Assembly: GCA_910587075.1 (NCBI GenBank)
Contig: CAJUKE010000011.1
Location: 5,869 to 69,868, forward strand
DNA: 64,000 bases
Origin: an uncultured Muribaculaceae bacterium
GTDB lineage: Bacteria > Bacteroidota > Bacteroidia > Bacteroidales > Muribaculaceae
Direction: 5' to 3'
A program made the position numbers and the translations under genes. The notes under the pieces were generated by a model that saw nothing but the letters and a program-made list of their open reading frames with translations, ran no database searches and had not been told where the DNA came from. This document shows, one piece after another, positions 43,781 to 51,316 of this stretch. The first letter of the stretch is position 1. Each line of letters starts with the position of its first letter.

Positions 43781-45898
43781 TCAATTGAGGCCGCGCTGGC
43801 GTATCACGGCGGCGGGCTCGGGACGGTGGCCGCGGAAGGTCTCGTAGAGCACCATCGGATCCTGCGAACCGCCGCTCTCAAGGAGTGTCTTCATCTTGGC
43901 AGCGGACTCGGGGTCGAAGGCACCCTTCTCCTTGAAGAGCTCGAAAGCGTCGGCATCGAGCACCTCGGCCCAGAGGTAGGTGTAGTAGCCCGAAGCGTAA
44001 CCCTCGTCGCCGAAGATATGCTTGAAGTAGGGGGAGCGGTAGCGGAAGGTGAGTTCGGCGGGCATGCCGAGCTTCTCGGCAACCTTTGCCTCGAAGGCCT
44101 CAACATCAACGGGGCCGTCGGTCTCAGGGTTGTAGTGGCCCCATGCGAGGTCAAGCAGGGCGGCGCCGGCGAGTTCGGCGGTCATGAAGCCCATATTGTG
44201 CTTCGACGCGGCGTTGATCTGGTTCACGAGCGAGTCGGGGATGAGTTCGCCGGTCTTGTAGTGGTGGGCGTACTCTGCCAGGAGCTCGGGCTGGAATGCC
44301 CAGTGCTCGTGGAACTGCGAGGGGAATTCCACGAAGTCACGGTCGACGTTAGTGCCGCTCTGGCTCTTGAGGCGGGCCTTGGAGAGCATGCCGTGGAGGC
44401 CGTGGCCGAATTCGTGGAAAGTGGTCTGCACGTCGTCGATGGAGAGCAGTGAGGGGGCGTCGGCCGTCGGGGGCGCGTAGTTACCCACGTTGTAGATGAT
44501 GGGGCGCTCAACGGAGCCGTCGGCATTGACCCACGAAGCTTTGAGCTGCTCCATCCAAGCGCCCTGGCGCTTTTCGGGGCGGGTGAAGTAGTCGGTGATG
44601 AAGATTGCCACATGGTTACCCTCGTTGTCGGTAACCTTGTAGGTCTTCACGTCCTTATGGTACTTGGGAGCGTCAATCTCCTCGAAGTTCACGCCGTAGA
44701 GGCGCTTGGCCATTGCGAAGATACCCTTGCGCACGGAGTCAACGGCGAAGTAGGGGCGCAGGGCGCTCTCGTCGAGGGCGTACTTCTGCTGGCGCACCTT
44801 CTCGGCGTAGTAGTAATAGTCCCAGGGAGCGATCTTGAAGTCGTTGCCCTCGGCGTTGGCCACGGCCTGCATCTCGGCCACCTCTTCGGCCACCTTCTTC
44901 TTGGCGGGCTCGAAAATCTGGGTCAGCAGCGCCTCGGCGGCCTCGGGGGTCTTGGCCATCTTGTCGGCGGTGGCGTAGGCGGCGTAATCCTTGAAACCGA
45001 GGAGTTTCGCCTTCTGCGCACGGGCCTTGAGGATTTCAGCGATCACGGGGCGGTTGTCGTTTTCCCCTTGGGTGGCGTTGGTGGTGTAGCCGCGCCACAT
45101 CTGTTCGCGGAGCGAGCGGTTGTCGGCATACTGGAGCACAGCCAGGCGCGAGGGAGCGTGGAGGGTGAACACCCATTTCCCCTCCTTGCCGCGGGCCTTT
45201 GCCTCGGCGGCGGCGTTCTCGACGGTGTTGGCGGGGATACCTGCCAGGTCGGCCTCGTTGTCAACCACGATTTCGAAGGTGTTGTTGGCGTTGAGGAGGT
45301 TCTTGTTGAACTTCAGGTAGAGGTTCGCGAGGGTGTTGTTGATTTTCTTGAGTTCCTCCTTCTGCTCGGGCGAGAGGAGGGCGCCAGAGCGCACGAAGTC
45401 GTTGTAGCTCTGCTCGATGGCGCGGCGCTCGTCGAGGGGCTGGTTCACGGTGTCGATGTTGTTGTACAGCACCTTGACGCGCTCGAAGAGGGCGTCGTTC
45501 ATCATCAGCTCGTCGGTGAAGGCGGTGTAGCGGGGGTAGAGTTCCTCCGAAACGGCCTGGAGCTCGGGGGTGGAGTGGGCCTCGGTGAGCGACGCGAGAA
45601 CGCTCATGACGCGCTCAAGCGTCGGGCTGAGGCAGTCCATGGGGAGCATGGTGTTCTCGAAAGTCGGAGCCTCGGGGTTGGCCACGATGGAGTCGATCGA
45701 GGCTCTGGCCTCGGCGATGCCGGCGTCGAAGGCCGGAACGTAGTCTTCGATCTGAATCTCCTCGAAGGGGGGGATTCCGTACTCGTTGGCATAGGACTGC
45801 ATGAAGGGGTTCTGGCGCTCGTGTCCGCACGAGGCGCTCCCCAGTCCGATAGCCGACGCGGCGGCGGCCGCGCAGATGCTCATAATGATTGGCTTCAT
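43781..45898 (-). CDS. M3-family metallopeptidase (Dcp/oligopeptidase A-like) lipoprotein
   Basis: A 705-aa zinc peptidase with the M3 thimet-type motif HEFGHGLHG (His495, Glu496, His499) and a downstream Glu ligand region. It resembles peptidyl-dipeptidase Dcp. The N-terminus is a lipobox signal (GLGSASC, Cys24), so it is probably a periplasmic or outer-membrane-facing lipoprotein that trims peptides, unlike the cytosolic E. coli enzyme. The N-terminal helical half (about 35-350) and the C-terminal catalytic bowl are both present, so it is full length. Confidence 0.94.
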   Translation of the reverse strand: MKPIIMSICAAAAASAIGLGSASCGHERQNPFMQSYANEYGIPPFEEIQIEDYVPAFDAGIAEARASIDSIVANPEAPTFENTMLPMDCLSPTLERVMSVLASLTEAHSTPELQAVSEELYPRYTAFTDELMMNDALFERVKVLYNNIDTVNQPLDERRAIEQSYNDFVRSGALLSPEQKEELKKINNTLANLYLKFNKNLLNANNTFEIVVDNEADLAGIPANTVENAAAEAKARGKEGKWVFTLHAPSRLAVLQYADNRSLREQMWRGYTTNATQGENDNRPVIAEILKARAQKAKLLGFKDYAAYATADKMAKTPEAAEALLTQIFEPAKKKVAEEVAEMQAVANAEGNDFKIAPWDYYYYAEKVRQQKYALDESALRPYFAVDSVRKGIFAMAKRLYGVNFEEIDAPKYHKDVKTYKVTDNEGNHVAIFITDYFTRPEKRQGAWMEQLKASWVNADGSVERPIIYNVGNYAPPTADAPSLLSIDDVQTTFHEFGHGLHGMLSKARLKSQSGTNVDRDFVEFPSQFHEHWAFQPELLAEYAHHYKTGELIPDSLVNQINAASKHNMGFMTAELAGAALLDLAWGHYNPETDGPVDVEAFEAKVAEKLGMPAELTFRYRSPYFKHIFGDEGYASGYYTYLWAEVLDADAFELFKEKGAFDPESAAKMKTLLESGGSQDPMVLYETFRGHRPEPAAVIRQRGLN

Positions 45899-45927
45899 AG
45901 TTAATGGGTTATGATTAAATCGGTGAA

Positions 45928-47079
45928 TTATTTCATCAGGAATGTCGCGAGCACCGGGTAGTGGTCCGACTCGGGGCAGTCGCCCCTCCCGCAGTCAATG
46001 GCCTCCATATCGCCGCGGTAGAGTATATGGTCGATATGGAAGTAGAAACGGTCGGAGTGGAAGGTGATCATCGGGCCGTTGGCGGCGTCGTTGAAGGCGT
46101 TGCGGAAGTCGTCGCCCGCGATCTGCCGTATGGCGTAGCATCCGGGTATGTCGTTGAAGTCGCCCGCCACGATCACGTTGGGCACCCCGATGGAGTCGAT
46201 CGCGTGGCGCAGCGTGCGGGCCTGCCGGGCGCGGTAACGCATAGCCAGCGACACCTTGCTGAAGAGGGTGTTGCGGGCGGCTATTACCTTCCCCTTGCTC
46301 CCCTCCCCCTCGGTGAGTTCGAGGTAGAGGTCCTTGTCCTGCCGGCTGAGGCCGATCGACTGCAGGTGCACGTCGACAACGAGCGTCTCCATGCCCCGGA
46401 TGTCGATTATCGCCGCCGACCACTCCGAGAAGCCGTTGGCCTCGGGGAGCGCCACGCGGCGCATCGGGAACTTCGAGAATATCATGCAGCGGTGCTCGCC
46501 ATAGGTTCCCCTCGGCCCCTCGGCGAAAAGGCGGTGGGGGTACACGGTGTTAAGCGTGTCGACCATCCGCTGTGAGAAACCGAGATAGAGGTTCTCCTTC
46601 ACGTCGACGAATTCCTGGGTGAGCACGATGTCAGCCCCGCTGTGGATTATGTAGTCAGCTATTTTGTTGGGCGAGGAATCGGTGGTGAGAGTCCCGGCGG
46701 CGCGGCGTTGCTCCCGCTCGATGTCGACGAGGGCGGCGGTGTTGAACGTCAGCAGGGTGAACACCTTGGCGGAATCCTGGTCGGAAACTTTCTTTTTCAC
46801 GAGGTTCACTGGCGCGTAGCTCGCGATCGGCCCCAGGGAGCACGCGAGGGCTATGGCCGGAACCACCGCGAGCCACCGCTGGCGCAGCAGCAGGTCGGCG
46901 ATCACGAGCGCCACGGCTCCGCCGAACCAGAAGGGGAATGTCATGGAGAAGAGGGCCGGGAGGGTCGACACCTCCGGGGCGACCTTCCCGCCATAGGCGG
47001 CGCAAAGCAAGCCGAGAGCCACACCCAGGTTGATGATGAGGCCCGCCGCGAGCAGTATGCGCTTGGTCCAGATTCCCAT
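45928..47079 (-). CDS. Membrane-anchored endonuclease/exonuclease/phosphatase (EEP) protein
   Basis: A 383-aa EEP-superfamily protein. Three hydrophobic helices at about 8-28, 42-64 and 70-90 anchor it; the catalytic domain (about 105-383) has the order TFNTAALV, LTQEFVDVKEN, VDVHLQSIGL, VIVAGDFNDIPG and final SDHYPVLATF. The active site probably lies outside the cytosol. EEP enzymes cut phosphodiesters in nucleic acids, lipids or inositol phosphates; substrate is unknown. It lies 11 bases after the rhomboid gene, in a rhomboid-rhomboid-EEP operon that I recall as recurrent in Bacteroidales. Confidence 0.9.
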   Translation of the reverse strand: MGIWTKRILLAAGLIINLGVALGLLCAAYGGKVAPEVSTLPALFSMTFPFWFGGAVALVIADLLLRQRWLAVVPAIALACSLGPIASYAPVNLVKKKVSDQDSAKVFTLLTFNTAALVDIEREQRRAAGTLTTDSSPNKIADYIIHSGADIVLTQEFVDVKENLYLGFSQRMVDTLNTVYPHRLFAEGPRGTYGEHRCMIFSKFPMRRVALPEANGFSEWSAAIIDIRGMETLVVDVHLQSIGLSRQDKDLYLELTEGEGSKGKVIAARNTLFSKVSLAMRYRARQARTLRHAIDSIGVPNVIVAGDFNDIPGCYAIRQIAGDDFRNAFNDAANGPMITFHSDRFYFHIDHILYRGDMEAIDCGRGDCPESDHYPVLATFLMK

Positions 47080-47090
47080 AGTCGACAGAT

Positions 47091-47822
47091 TCAGTTATGC
47101 CGCGAGCGGCTGAGGGTGAGTTCGTAGAGGTGGCGCTGCTCGGCGGGGGTCAGCGCCTCGTAGCCTCCGGCGTTGGCCTTGGCCACCAGCGCGGCGTACT
47201 CGTCGGCAACGGGTGCCGGAGCGGGCTCCGCAACAGACGGGCGGGTTTTGGCCAAATATCTCCACCACAGGGCGGCGGCCACGCCCGACAGCAGCCCGCC
47301 CGCGTGGGCCATGGCCTCGGGTATCGAGCAGAAGAAGAACGCCAGGAGCGCCAGGGGCACTATGCGGCGCAGTTCCAGCTCGCCCATAAACGCGAATTTA
47401 ACCATTTTGCTGGGCGACATTATCCCCGCGGCCACCGTGAGGGCTATCACCGGGCCGGAAGCTCCGGCGAGCGGCTCGCCCGAGGCGAACGGGGTAAGGG
47501 AGCAGAGGAGGAACATCGCCGCGGCGGCAACTCCGCCGACGATATACAGCGCGAGCACGCGGCGGGCGCCAACGTCGGCCCCGAGCAGGGTGCCGAAGCC
47601 CCCGAGCCACAGCATATTCACCAGCAGATGGCGGAAGTCGCACTGGGTGAACATATAGGTCAGCACCGTCCACGGGCGCCCGGCCACCCCCGCGAAATCC
47701 GACGGGAGCAGCAACCCGGCCACGGCGGCGTCGAAATCGACCCCCGCGGCGGGGGCTACGAGCCACAGCAGTTTTAGGCCGAGGTACACCAGGGCGTTTA
47801 TTATTACGAGGCGCTGAATCAT
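47091..47822 (-). CDS. Rhomboid-family intramembrane serine protease (second of pair)
   Basis: A polytopic protein of 243 aa. The Ser/His dyad is Ser122 in GASGPVIAL and His173 in MAHAGGLLSG. A loop residue motif (FRHLLVNMLWLGGFG, His65, Asn69) fits the oxyanion region. The start at MIQRLVIINA is chosen because a longer open frame runs into the upstream rhomboid gene and lacks family sequence. A cytosolic C-terminal extension of about 45 residues is hydrophilic. It cuts membrane proteins within the bilayer; substrate unknown. Confidence 0.9.
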   Translation of the reverse strand: MIQRLVIINALVYLGLKLLWLVAPAAGVDFDAAVAGLLLPSDFAGVAGRPWTVLTYMFTQCDFRHLLVNMLWLGGFGTLLGADVGARRVLALYIVGGVAAAAMFLLCSLTPFASGEPLAGASGPVIALTVAAGIMSPSKMVKFAFMGELELRRIVPLALLAFFFCSIPEAMAHAGGLLSGVAAALWWRYLAKTRPSVAEPAPAPVADEYAALVAKANAGGYEALTPAEQRHLYELTLSRSRHN

Positions 47823-47832
47823 CTGTTGATTG

Positions 47833-48600
47833 TCAGAAATGGTACGGCCCCCCGATAACTCCCTTCTTGCGCCAGTAGAGCAGTATGGCGAGACCGAAGA
47901 GCATGCCGCCGAGATGGGCGAAATGGGCCACGGTGTCGGCCTGGTTGTTATACACGCCGAGCACAAGCTCGATGGCGGCATATATCAGCACGAAGGTGCG
48001 AGCCTTGAGTGTGACAGGGGGGAAGAGGAGCGACAGCCGGGCCTGCGGGAACATAAACCCGAAGGCGAGCAGGATGCCGAACACGGCGCCCGAGGCTCCG
48101 ATGGTCGGGGTATGGAAAAGCTGGTAAAGCATCCCCACCTCGGCGTCGGTAGGCACCACGCCTATTTCATACAACTGGTTGTACATCACCTGCGAGTGCG
48201 ACAGCAACTCCTTGACAGCCCCGGGGTTGGGGAACATCGAGGCGTAATGCGCTATCATGCCAGCGAACACCCCCTCCTGTACCAGCGCCGCGCCGAGACC
48301 GCACGAAACGTAGTAGAACAGGAACTTCGGGGAGCCGAGCACCCGCTCCATGGTCATACCGAACATCCACAGGGCGAACATATTGAAAAACAGGTGCATG
48401 AAGTTCGCGTGGATAAACATATAGGTGATCAGCTGCGAGGGCACGAACTGGTCGGAGGTGAAGTAGTACAGCGCCCCGTACTGCTCCAGGAAGCCGCTCA
48501 CCGGGCGCACGATACCCATCGCCAGCCATATAATCACGTTAATAATCAACAGATTTTTCGTTACCGGGGGTATCTGGTCAAATAAGTTTCTGAAATTCAT
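47833..48600 (-). CDS. Rhomboid-family intramembrane serine protease (first of pair)
   Basis: A 255-aa rhomboid. Ser170 in TIGASGAVFG and His229 in HFAHLGGMLFG form the dyad; HANFMHLFFNMFALWMFG (64-81) gives the conserved His/Asn. A loop of about 60 residues between helices 3 and 4 (about 105-160) is longer than in E. coli GlpG. It lies 10 bases upstream of the second rhomboid gene and starts the rhomboid-rhomboid-EEP operon. The two rhomboids differ clearly, so they are not a recent tandem duplication. Confidence 0.93.
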   Translation of the reverse strand: MNFRNLFDQIPPVTKNLLIINVIIWLAMGIVRPVSGFLEQYGALYYFTSDQFVPSQLITYMFIHANFMHLFFNMFALWMFGMTMERVLGSPKFLFYYVSCGLGAALVQEGVFAGMIAHYASMFPNPGAVKELLSHSQVMYNQLYEIGVVPTDAEVGMLYQLFHTPTIGASGAVFGILLAFGFMFPQARLSLLFPPVTLKARTFVLIYAAIELVLGVYNNQADTVAHFAHLGGMLFGLAILLYWRKKGVIGGPYHF

Positions 48601-48671
48601 TGTCGCGAACTTTTCACATATCGCCCGACACCGCGGCCAGGGCTTTTCTTTCTGATGGTTTACTCAAATCG

Positions 48672-48679
48672 CAAATTTA
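48672..48679 (-). promoter_or_regulatory. -7 element of the rhomboid operon
   Basis: On the minus strand TAAATTTG, a full -7 match, 72 bases before the rhomboid start. Confidence 0.55.
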
Positions 48680-48755
48680 CATATTTTTTCCGACTCACAG
48701 CTTAACCGCTTAGTTAAAGGAGGTGAACGCCGGGGTGCGGAATGGGCAAAAGCGG

Positions 48756-48800
48756 GCCGGGGATTCCGCCCGGCAGAGTGTACCGTGCGGAGTCCCCGGC
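48756..48800. repeat. 14-bp intergenic hairpin
   Basis: GCCGGGGATTCCGC (48756-48769) pairs with 48787-48800 over 14 positions with one G-T pair and a 17-nt loop. No T run follows on either strand, so it is not a standard terminator. Confidence 0.65.
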
Positions 48801-48893
48801 TGTGCATGCGGGCAGTCGCGCCAAGCGTCAGCTCCCCGCTCCATTTTCCGCACCATTTTCTGCTCTACTTAACTGTATATGAGAAAATTTGGT

Positions 48894-48901
48894 TATCTTT
48901 G
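48894..48901 (+). promoter_or_regulatory. -7 element directly before the tRNA-like gene
   Basis: TATCTTTG matches the consensus and ends five bases before the predicted mature 5' end, so transcription should begin at or next to the first tRNA nucleotide. Confidence 0.6.
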
Positions 48902-48906
48902 CACAT

Positions 48907-48984
48907 GGAATGATGGTCGCAGGTTTGGTAGCGAGGCGATTGTTTCACAACCGCATATAGAAGGTTCGAGTCCTCTCCATTCCG
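48907..48984 (+). tRNA. tRNA-Glu(TTC)-like gene, atypical
   Basis: A cloverleaf can be drawn: acceptor GGAATGA/CCATTCC, D arm TCGC-AGGTTTGGTA-GCGA with the GG pair, anticodon loop GTTTCAC with anticodon TTC (the U-UUC-A-C pattern matches E. coli tRNA-Glu), T loop TTCGAGT, discriminator G, CCA not encoded. It is odd. There are A-C mismatches at the base of the acceptor, in the anticodon stem and in the T stem. There is an extra base between acceptor and D stem and a sixth anticodon-stem pair, giving 78 nt before CCA. It has its own promoter and terminator. It may be a divergent functional tRNA or a decaying copy. Confidence 0.55.
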
Positions 48985-48987
48985 CAT

Positions 48988-49014
48988 AGGGGCGAAAGCC
49001 CCTATTTTATTTTG
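48988..49014 (+). terminator. Terminator of the tRNA-like gene
   Basis: AGGGGC-GAAA-GCCCCT stem-loop (48988-49003) with a GNRA-type loop, followed by ATTTTATTTT, four bases after the tRNA-like gene. Confidence 0.9.
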
Positions 49015-49084
49015 CGATATTGTTGATGGTTAAGGTGATGAGCATCTACTACTCCAATGGACTTGGTCTTATTGAAATACCTTT

Positions 49085-49684
49085 TCACCTCTGGCGGCGG
49101 AAATTCAGGTCCTTATGGCCTATCTCGCACGACATCATATCGCCGTCGATGCGAATGTCGTCAATCTCGTCGAGGTTGAAGAACACCTCCTGCGCGGCGC
49201 GGTTGATCTGCTGCTGGGCCAGCCTCAACGCCCCGGGGCGTAGCGCCTCCAGCGACGAGCCGCTGTTGCCGTCGATAATGTCGTAACTGAGCTTCACTGC
49301 TTCGGGGTCCACCGAGATCGAGAGCGAGGTCGCGTCGAGGTTGAGGTTGACCTCGTCGTCGTCCTTGACGTTGTACACGCCGGTAATCACAGCCGTACCC
49401 GACGCGGTGATAGTCAGCGGGGTCACTATCGAGTCGTTGGCCTGGATGGTATTTTCGACGGTGATCAGAGCCGTCATAGTCACGGTGCCCTGGGTCTGGT
49501 CGGCGGTGCGGTTGAAGTCCATCACCCGCACCAGCGAGGCGCGGGCGGCGCCGGTGTTGACCAGCAGTTCGGGAGTCGAGGACCATTCCCCTTGCAACTC
49601 TTTGGCGAGCTTCGATTTCGAATCGCAGCCGGCGAGGGCCGCGGCGCCCATCAGGGCCAAAGCGAATAAAGCGGTATTTTTCAT
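49085..49684 (-). CDS. Hypothetical lipoprotein
   Basis: A 199-aa lipoprotein starting at MKNTALFALALMGAAALAGC (Cys20) followed by DSKSK. A longer open frame upstream has no signal and is rejected. The motif LAKELQGEWSSTPELLVN near 28-45 resembles the start of small lipocalin-like or DUF-type Bacteroidetes lipoproteins. The body is beta-rich (TVTMTALITVENTIQAND, SGTAVITGVYNVKDDDEV). I do not recognise a specific family. It stands alone between the tRNA-like gene and the ROK kinase. Confidence 0.65.
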   Translation of the reverse strand: MKNTALFALALMGAAALAGCDSKSKLAKELQGEWSSTPELLVNTGAARASLVRVMDFNRTADQTQGTVTMTALITVENTIQANDSIVTPLTITASGTAVITGVYNVKDDDEVNLNLDATSLSISVDPEAVKLSYDIIDGNSGSSLEALRPGALRLAQQQINRAAQEVFFNLDEIDDIRIDGDMMSCEIGHKDLNFRRQR

Positions 49685-49819
49685 ATTTTTATCCTTTGTG
49701 TTATAAAAATATAACGCCGCCGGGGCATAATCGTTCACGACAAGCCCCGCCATCCGCCCCGAACCACATTTTTCGCGACATTTTTCAGCAACGGCACCTT
49801 TCGAAACCATTATTTTTTA

Positions 49820-49827
49820 TAACTTTG
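49820..49827 (+). promoter_or_regulatory. -7 element of the ROK kinase gene
   Basis: TAACTTTG matches the consensus; the predicted leader is about 60 bases and AT-rich. Confidence 0.6.
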
Positions 49828-49892
49828 TCGTTAACTCGCGCCCGCCGCGAACCCGAATAAACTTCACTTACCTAATAATACCCCAAAAAGCA

Positions 49893-50930
49893 ATGAGCAA
49901 ACCTTATGTTGTCGGTATCGACATAGGCGGTACCAACACCGTCTTCGGCATCGTTGACGCCCGCGGCGTCGTTATTGCCAGCTCCTCCATCAAAACACGC
50001 AAACACGCCACCGTTGAAGCCTACATCGACGAGCTCAACACCGAGCTCACCAAGCTGATGGAAGCCAACGACGCCGTCGGCAAAATCTACGGCATCGGCA
50101 TCGGCGCCCCCAACGCCAACTACTACACCGGCGTGATCGAGCAGGGCGTCAACCTTCCCTGGCCCACCCCCATACCCCTGGCGCAGCTCGTGCAGGAGAA
50201 AACCGGCATACCCGTGGCCGTTACCAACGACGCCAACGCCGCCGCCATCGGCGAGATGACCTACGGCGCGGCCCGCGGCATCAAGGACTTCATAATGATA
50301 ACCCTCGGCACCGGCGTAGGCTCCGGCATCGTGATCAACGGGCAGCTCGTCTACGGCCACGACGGCTTCGCCGGCGAGCTCGGCCATGTGATCGTGCGCC
50401 GCAACAACGGCCGTCTCTGCAACTGCGGCCGCCGCGGATGTCTCGAAACCTACTGCTCGGCCACCGGCGTGGCTCAGAGCGCCCGCGAGTTCCTCGAAGC
50501 GCGCCCCAACGAGCCGTCGCTGCTGCGCAACATCCCCATCGACCAGATTACCTCCAAGGACGTTTATGACGCCGCCATCAACGGCGACAAGATCGCTAAG
50601 GACATCTTCGAGTTCACCGGCGAGATTCTCGGCGAGGCGCTTGCCGACTTCACCGTGTTCTCCGCCCCCGAGGCGTTCGTGCTCTTCGGCGGTCTCGCCA
50701 AGAGCGGCGACATGCTTATGAAGCCGATGCTCAACGCCATGGAGAAGAATATGCTCGGCATCTGGAAAGGCAAGGTCAAGGTGCTCCCCTCCGAGCTCAA
50801 GGAAGCGGACGCCGCCGTGCTCGGCGCTTCGGCCCTCGGCTGGGAAGCGAAGCCCGCCGCCACTGCCACCGCCAGCGCCGTGCCCGTCACCCCCACCCCC
50901 TCCGTCCCCCAGATTCCCCAGGCCCTCTAA
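49893..50930 (+). CDS. ROK-family sugar kinase (glucokinase-like)
   Basis: A 345-aa ROK kinase that would phosphorylate glucose or a related hexose with ATP in the cytosol. Phosphate-1 motif GIDIGGTNTVFGIVD at 8-22; NDANAAAIGE with the catalytic Asp; GTGVGSGIVINGQL; ELGHVIV; and the zinc motif CNCGRRGCLE (consensus CxCGxxGCxE). No DNA-binding domain is present, so it is a kinase and not a ROK repressor. The last ~25 residues are a Pro/Ala/Thr tail outside the fold. Glucose is the likeliest substrate; N-acetylmannosamine or others are possible. Followed by a repeat-rich gap. Confidence 0.9.
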   Translation: MSKPYVVGIDIGGTNTVFGIVDARGVVIASSSIKTRKHATVEAYIDELNTELTKLMEANDAVGKIYGIGIGAPNANYYTGVIEQGVNLPWPTPIPLAQLVQEKTGIPVAVTNDANAAAIGEMTYGAARGIKDFIMITLGTGVGSGIVINGQLVYGHDGFAGELGHVIVRRNNGRLCNCGRRGCLETYCSATGVAQSAREFLEARPNEPSLLRNIPIDQITSKDVYDAAINGDKIAKDIFEFTGEILGEALADFTVFSAPEAFVLFGGLAKSGDMLMKPMLNAMEKNMLGIWKGKVKVLPSELKEADAAVLGASALGWEAKPAATATASAVPVTPTPSVPQIPQAL

Positions 50931-50940
50931 GGCGAACCCC

Positions 50941-51010
50941 ACCGCCTCTGACGGCATATCCCTACCGCCTCCGAAGCACATCCTAACCGCCTCTGAGGCA
51001 CATCCTCCTT
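50941..51010. repeat. Three imperfect direct repeats
   Basis: Units at 50941-50963, 50964-50985 and 50986-51010 share ACCGCCTCTGA followed by GGCACATCC-like sequence. They directly abut the palindromic element. Confidence 0.75.
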
Positions 51011-51016
51011 AACAAA

Positions 51017-51236
51017 CAAGGTCGGAGACCTTGCATATTATTAGCCCCACCATAAGCCGCGGTAAGCGGCGGTTGGTGGGGTTATTCATCGTCCTGAAAA
51101 TCAAGGTCGGAGACCTTGCACAGGTGTATATCGTGCAAGATCTCCGACCTTGCCATAATGCGACACCACAGCACCCCACCAACCGCCGCTGGCGCGGCTT
51201 ATGGTGGGGCTAATAATATGCAAGGTCTCCGACCTT
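51017..51236. repeat. Nested palindromic element (220 bp)
   Basis: Outer arms 51017-51081 and 51173-51236 are reverse complements over about 64 bases with one small internal difference (GGTAA versus CCA-type). Each arm starts with CAAGGTCGGAGACCTTG, itself a 7-bp hairpin. Each then holds a second hairpin built on CCCCACC / GGTGGGG. The centre (51102-51152) is another hairpin, 20 bp with one mismatch, built from the same 17-mer. The 17-mer thus occurs four times, two per strand (one copy carries a base change). The form is that of a non-autonomous palindromic (MITE- or BIME-like) element or a giant bidirectional terminator. Confidence 0.85.
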
Positions 51237-51316
51237 GATTGTAAATTCAAAAATCGGGGCGTCTAACTATCAGTCAGGCAAGGGCATAACATCAGTCAAA
51301 CAGGGGTGGTTAACCG

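Larger units (their letters stand above)
48601..48906. other. Intergenic region upstream of the rhomboid operon
   Basis: About 300 bases without a gene. It holds a minus-strand -7 element (48672-48679), a strong 14-bp hairpin (48756-48800) and the plus-strand -7 element of the tRNA-like gene (48894-48901). Confidence 0.7.
50931..51316. other. Repeat-filled gap between the convergent ROK and PorW-like genes
   Basis: No gene. It holds three imperfect 22-25-nt direct repeats (50941-51010) and a 220-bp nested palindrome (51017-51236). 51237-51316 shows nothing recognisable except CAGTCAAGCAAGGG-like direct repeats (GTCAGGCAAGGG, GTCAAACAGGGG, GTCAAGCAAGGG). Confidence 0.8.

Noticed and set aside
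48935..48950. TGTTTCAC resembling half of a parS site
   Set aside because: Only one half matches; the sequence is explained by the anticodon loop of the tRNA-like gene.
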